A DNA stretch of 6,249 nucleotides, taken from contig HF998499.1 in the NCBI GenBank assembly GCA_000433775.1, positions 60,487 to 66,735 on the forward strand. Reading direction: 5' to 3'. Below the pieces are notes generated by a model. It was given only the letters and a program-made list of their open reading frames with translations. It was not told the origin of the DNA and searched no databases. This stretch comes from Corallococcus sp. CAG:1435. Lineage in GTDB: Bacteria > Bacillota > Clostridia > Christensenellales > CAG-314. Position numbers and translations under genes: made by a program. Below, piece by piece: positions 4,966 to 6,249 of the stretch; the stretch's first letter is position 1; the number at the start of each line of letters is the position of its first letter.

Positions 4966-5727
4966 ATGATACTGTATTTTTCCGCAACGGGCAACTCCCG
5001 TTTTGTAGCAGACTACATTGCAAACAGCACAGGCGACAATGTCGTCCGTTTGAACGACATTTTCAAAAGCGGTGCGCCGGGGGTTTTCCGCTCGCAACGT
5101 CCGTTTGTAATTGTGTCCCCCATATACGCATGGCGTTTTCCGCAAAAAATCGAAGAACTTTTGAAAAAGGCACAGTTTCAGGGCAGTGACAAGTTCTACT
5201 GCATTGCAACTTCCGGCGAAAGCAGCGGTAACGCAGGCATTTGCGTGGCAAAAATACTCAAAAACAGGAATTTTGACCTTGCGGGATTTGCCAACATCGT
5301 TATGCCCGACAACTATCTTCCTGGCGGGGAAATGCCCGACAAAGAAACCGCTGTCAAGGTAATACGGCAGTCGTTGCCTAAAATGCAGGAAATTTGCCGT
5401 CTGATAAATGCAAACCAATCCTTCCGCATGGATTTTCAATGCAAAAACGGTTGGTTTTTGTCTTCCGTTGCCAACTGGGGTTTTAACGTTTTTGAAAAAA
5501 ACAGCAATTCCTTTCGGGTTGACGACAAGTGCGTGCAGTGCAAAAAATGTATCGACAACTGTCCCACAAACAACATAACTTTGCAGGATGGCAAAATAAA
5601 GTTTCACAACCGTTGTATGTTTTGTCTGGCGTGTATTCACGGTTGTCCCGTGCATGCCATTTCCTACAAAAACAGTAAAAACGGTTTTTATCAATGCCCT
5701 TCGGAAAAGGACATCTCGGAAAAGTAG
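4966..5727 (+). CDS. EFR1-type protein: flavodoxin-like domain plus two 4Fe-4S clusters
   Basis: The N-terminal part of this 253-residue protein (about 1-145) is flavodoxin-like. It starts at the very first strand with the FMN phosphate loop FSATGNS (5-11), followed by VSPIYAWRFP (50-59) and ATSGESSGNAG (81-91), typical positions for flavin-contacting loops. The C-terminal part has two ferredoxin motifs: CxxCxxCxxxCP with Cys189, 192, 195, 199, and again Cys217, 220, 223, 227, enough for two 4Fe-4S clusters. The protein should carry electrons between flavin and iron-sulfur centres in the cytosol of an anaerobe; its partners are unknown. Length fits the known EFR1 family ferrodoxins. The ATG has AGGAGG only 4 bases upstream, tight but strong. 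It stands alone, with unrelated neighbours. No terminator is obvious after it. Confidence 0.93.
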   Translation: MILYFSATGNSRFVADYIANSTGDNVVRLNDIFKSGAPGVFRSQRPFVIVSPIYAWRFPQKIEELLKKAQFQGSDKFYCIATSGESSGNAGICVAKILKNRNFDLAGFANIVMPDNYLPGGEMPDKETAVKVIRQSLPKMQEICRLINANQSFRMDFQCKNGWFLSSVANWGFNVFEKNSNSFRVDDKCVQCKKCIDNCPTNNITLQDGKIKFHNRCMFCLACIHGCPVHAISYKNSKNGFYQCPSEKDISEK

Positions 5728-5860
5728 TCGTTATTGCTGAAACGCCAACCTTTCTTTAAGTGTGATTTTGTCTTGATTGTTACAAAAATTTGCAACCGTA
5801 TGCGACTTTTTGTACAAACTTGCCGTTTTACAGGGGAAAATCGCAACGGATATTTTGTTG

Positions 5861-5889
5861 TTGAAAAAAACTTTGAAGTTTGATATAAT
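5861..5889 (+). promoter_or_regulatory. Strong extended -10 promoter of the NYN-domain gene
   Basis: TTGAAA (5861-5866), a 17-base spacer ending in TG-A, and TATAAT (5884-5889) form a near-consensus promoter with an extended -10. Transcription from about 5896 gives a leader of about 100 bases. The leader can form a GGAAGGC/GCCTTTC hairpin (5920-5936, one G-U) and a weaker nested pairing (TTGGT 5942-5946 with ACCAA 5967-5971). No known riboswitch is recognised. Confidence 0.82.
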
Positions 5890-5996
5890 TTACAATACAG
5901 TACCAAACAGGTGCTGCATGGAAGGCGTTGCCTTTCTTTGGTTGGTCAAGTTGCAAAATCCGCAATACCAATTTGCGCAACGTAAAAGGAGATATA

Positions 5997-6249
5997 ATGG
6001 AAGGAAAGAGATTTGCCGTGATGATTGACAGACGTTTCGGAAACACCGAAAGCAAAAGCGGTAAGAAGTTTGCCGTTGTCATCGACGGCGACAACAACAG
6101 CATCAAGTACATTGACACCGTAATGGACGAAATAAAAAAGGAAGGCGTCATTACCTACAACCGCATTTACGGAGATTGGACAAGCCCCAAACTGGACGCT
6201 TGGAAAAAGGTTATGTTGGAATACGCAATAACGCCGATGCAACAGTATT
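5997..6249 (+). CDS. NYN-domain (PIN-like) protein, 5' part only
   Basis: The window ends after 84 codons without a stop, so this is the N-terminal part of a longer gene. Residues 22-84 match the start of the NYN (LabA/DUF88) fold: a strand FAVVIDGDNNS with the acidic Asp30 and Asp32, a helix IKYIDTVMDEIKKEG, a second strand TYNRIYGDW (53-61), then SPKLDAWKKVMLEYAITPMQQ. Members are metal-dependent RNases of the PIN-like group, often with a C-terminal OST-HTH domain that would lie outside the window. The ATG has AAGGAG 5 bases upstream. Odd point: residues 3-11 (GKRFAVMID) repeat residues 22-30 (GKKFAVVID) with 7 of 9 identical, so the first 20 residues look like a duplicated, partly decayed first strand. 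A strong promoter precedes the gene. Confidence 0.88.
   Translation, partial: MEGKRFAVMIDRRFGNTESKSGKKFAVVIDGDNNSIKYIDTVMDEIKKEGVITYNRIYGDWTSPKLDAWKKVMLEYAITPMQQY

Noticed and set aside
4456..5023. Frames on both strands in the spacer left of the flavodoxin gene
   Set aside because: No ribosome binding sites, no recognisable protein, and composition of T-rich spacer.
4810..5694. Long minus-strand frame of 294 codons
   Set aside because: It is antisense to the flavodoxin/ferredoxin gene, which has a strong ribosome binding site and all its motifs. The antisense translation resembles no family.
5918..6028. Small upstream frame of 36 codons overlapping the NYN start
   Set aside because: Its ATG has no good ribosome binding site, and most of it covers the leader and binding site of the NYN gene. 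Probably chance.

Overview
The window looks like a chromosomal segment of an anaerobic, low-to-mid GC Gram-positive bacterium, most likely of the Clostridia. The reasons are strong GGAGG-type ribosome binding sites, near-consensus sigma-70/sigma-A type promoters, a tRNA gene that encodes its own CCA end, and an EFR1-type flavodoxin/ferredoxin protein. I cannot name the genus from sequence alone.

Left part (1-2392): a two-gene minus-strand operon is driven by a perfect TTGACA-17-TATAAT promoter. It encodes a HAD phosphatase of the beta-phosphoglucomutase type, whose stop overlaps the GTG start of an unrecognised four-helix membrane protein. Downstream, 1-296 has no supportable gene, only a stop-interrupted frame. 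The tRNA-Glu(CTC) gene at 2393-2468 has its own promoter and reads rightwards.

Middle (2469-4398): this is the accessory part. The last 21 bases of tRNA-Glu are repeated perfectly at 4378-4398, as expected for an element integrated into the 3' end of a tRNA gene. The DNA from 2469 to about 4172 is visibly much more AT-rich than its flanks and carries two genes on the plus strand: a nitrilase-superfamily (carbon-nitrogen hydrolase) protein with Arg at the usual catalytic Lys position, and a GIY-YIG nuclease-like protein of the LEM-3/COG3680 type with an extra C-terminal domain. No integrase is present. The element supplies its own terminator right behind the tRNA, while a second terminator, probably the tRNA's original one, now lies beyond the right-hand repeat at 4433-4457.

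The right border is composite. Two diverged copies of a module of about 178 bp (CCAAAACAGGCGACT, hairpin, terminator, ACGGGAAGACGA) lie in tandem at about 4217-4395 and 4396-4540. The composition change falls near the start of the first copy, so the foreign DNA may end at about 4219 rather than 4398.

Right part (4541-6249): a spacer without a convincing gene precedes an EFR1-type flavodoxin-like protein with two 4Fe-4S clusters. After a 269-base gap containing a strong extended -10 promoter, the window ends in the 5' part of a NYN-domain (PIN-like) nuclease gene whose first beta-strand region appears to be duplicated.

The best candidate for something new is the small tRNA-Glu island with its amidohydrolase-like plus GIY-YIG gene pair. 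A defence or conflict function is only a hypothesis.
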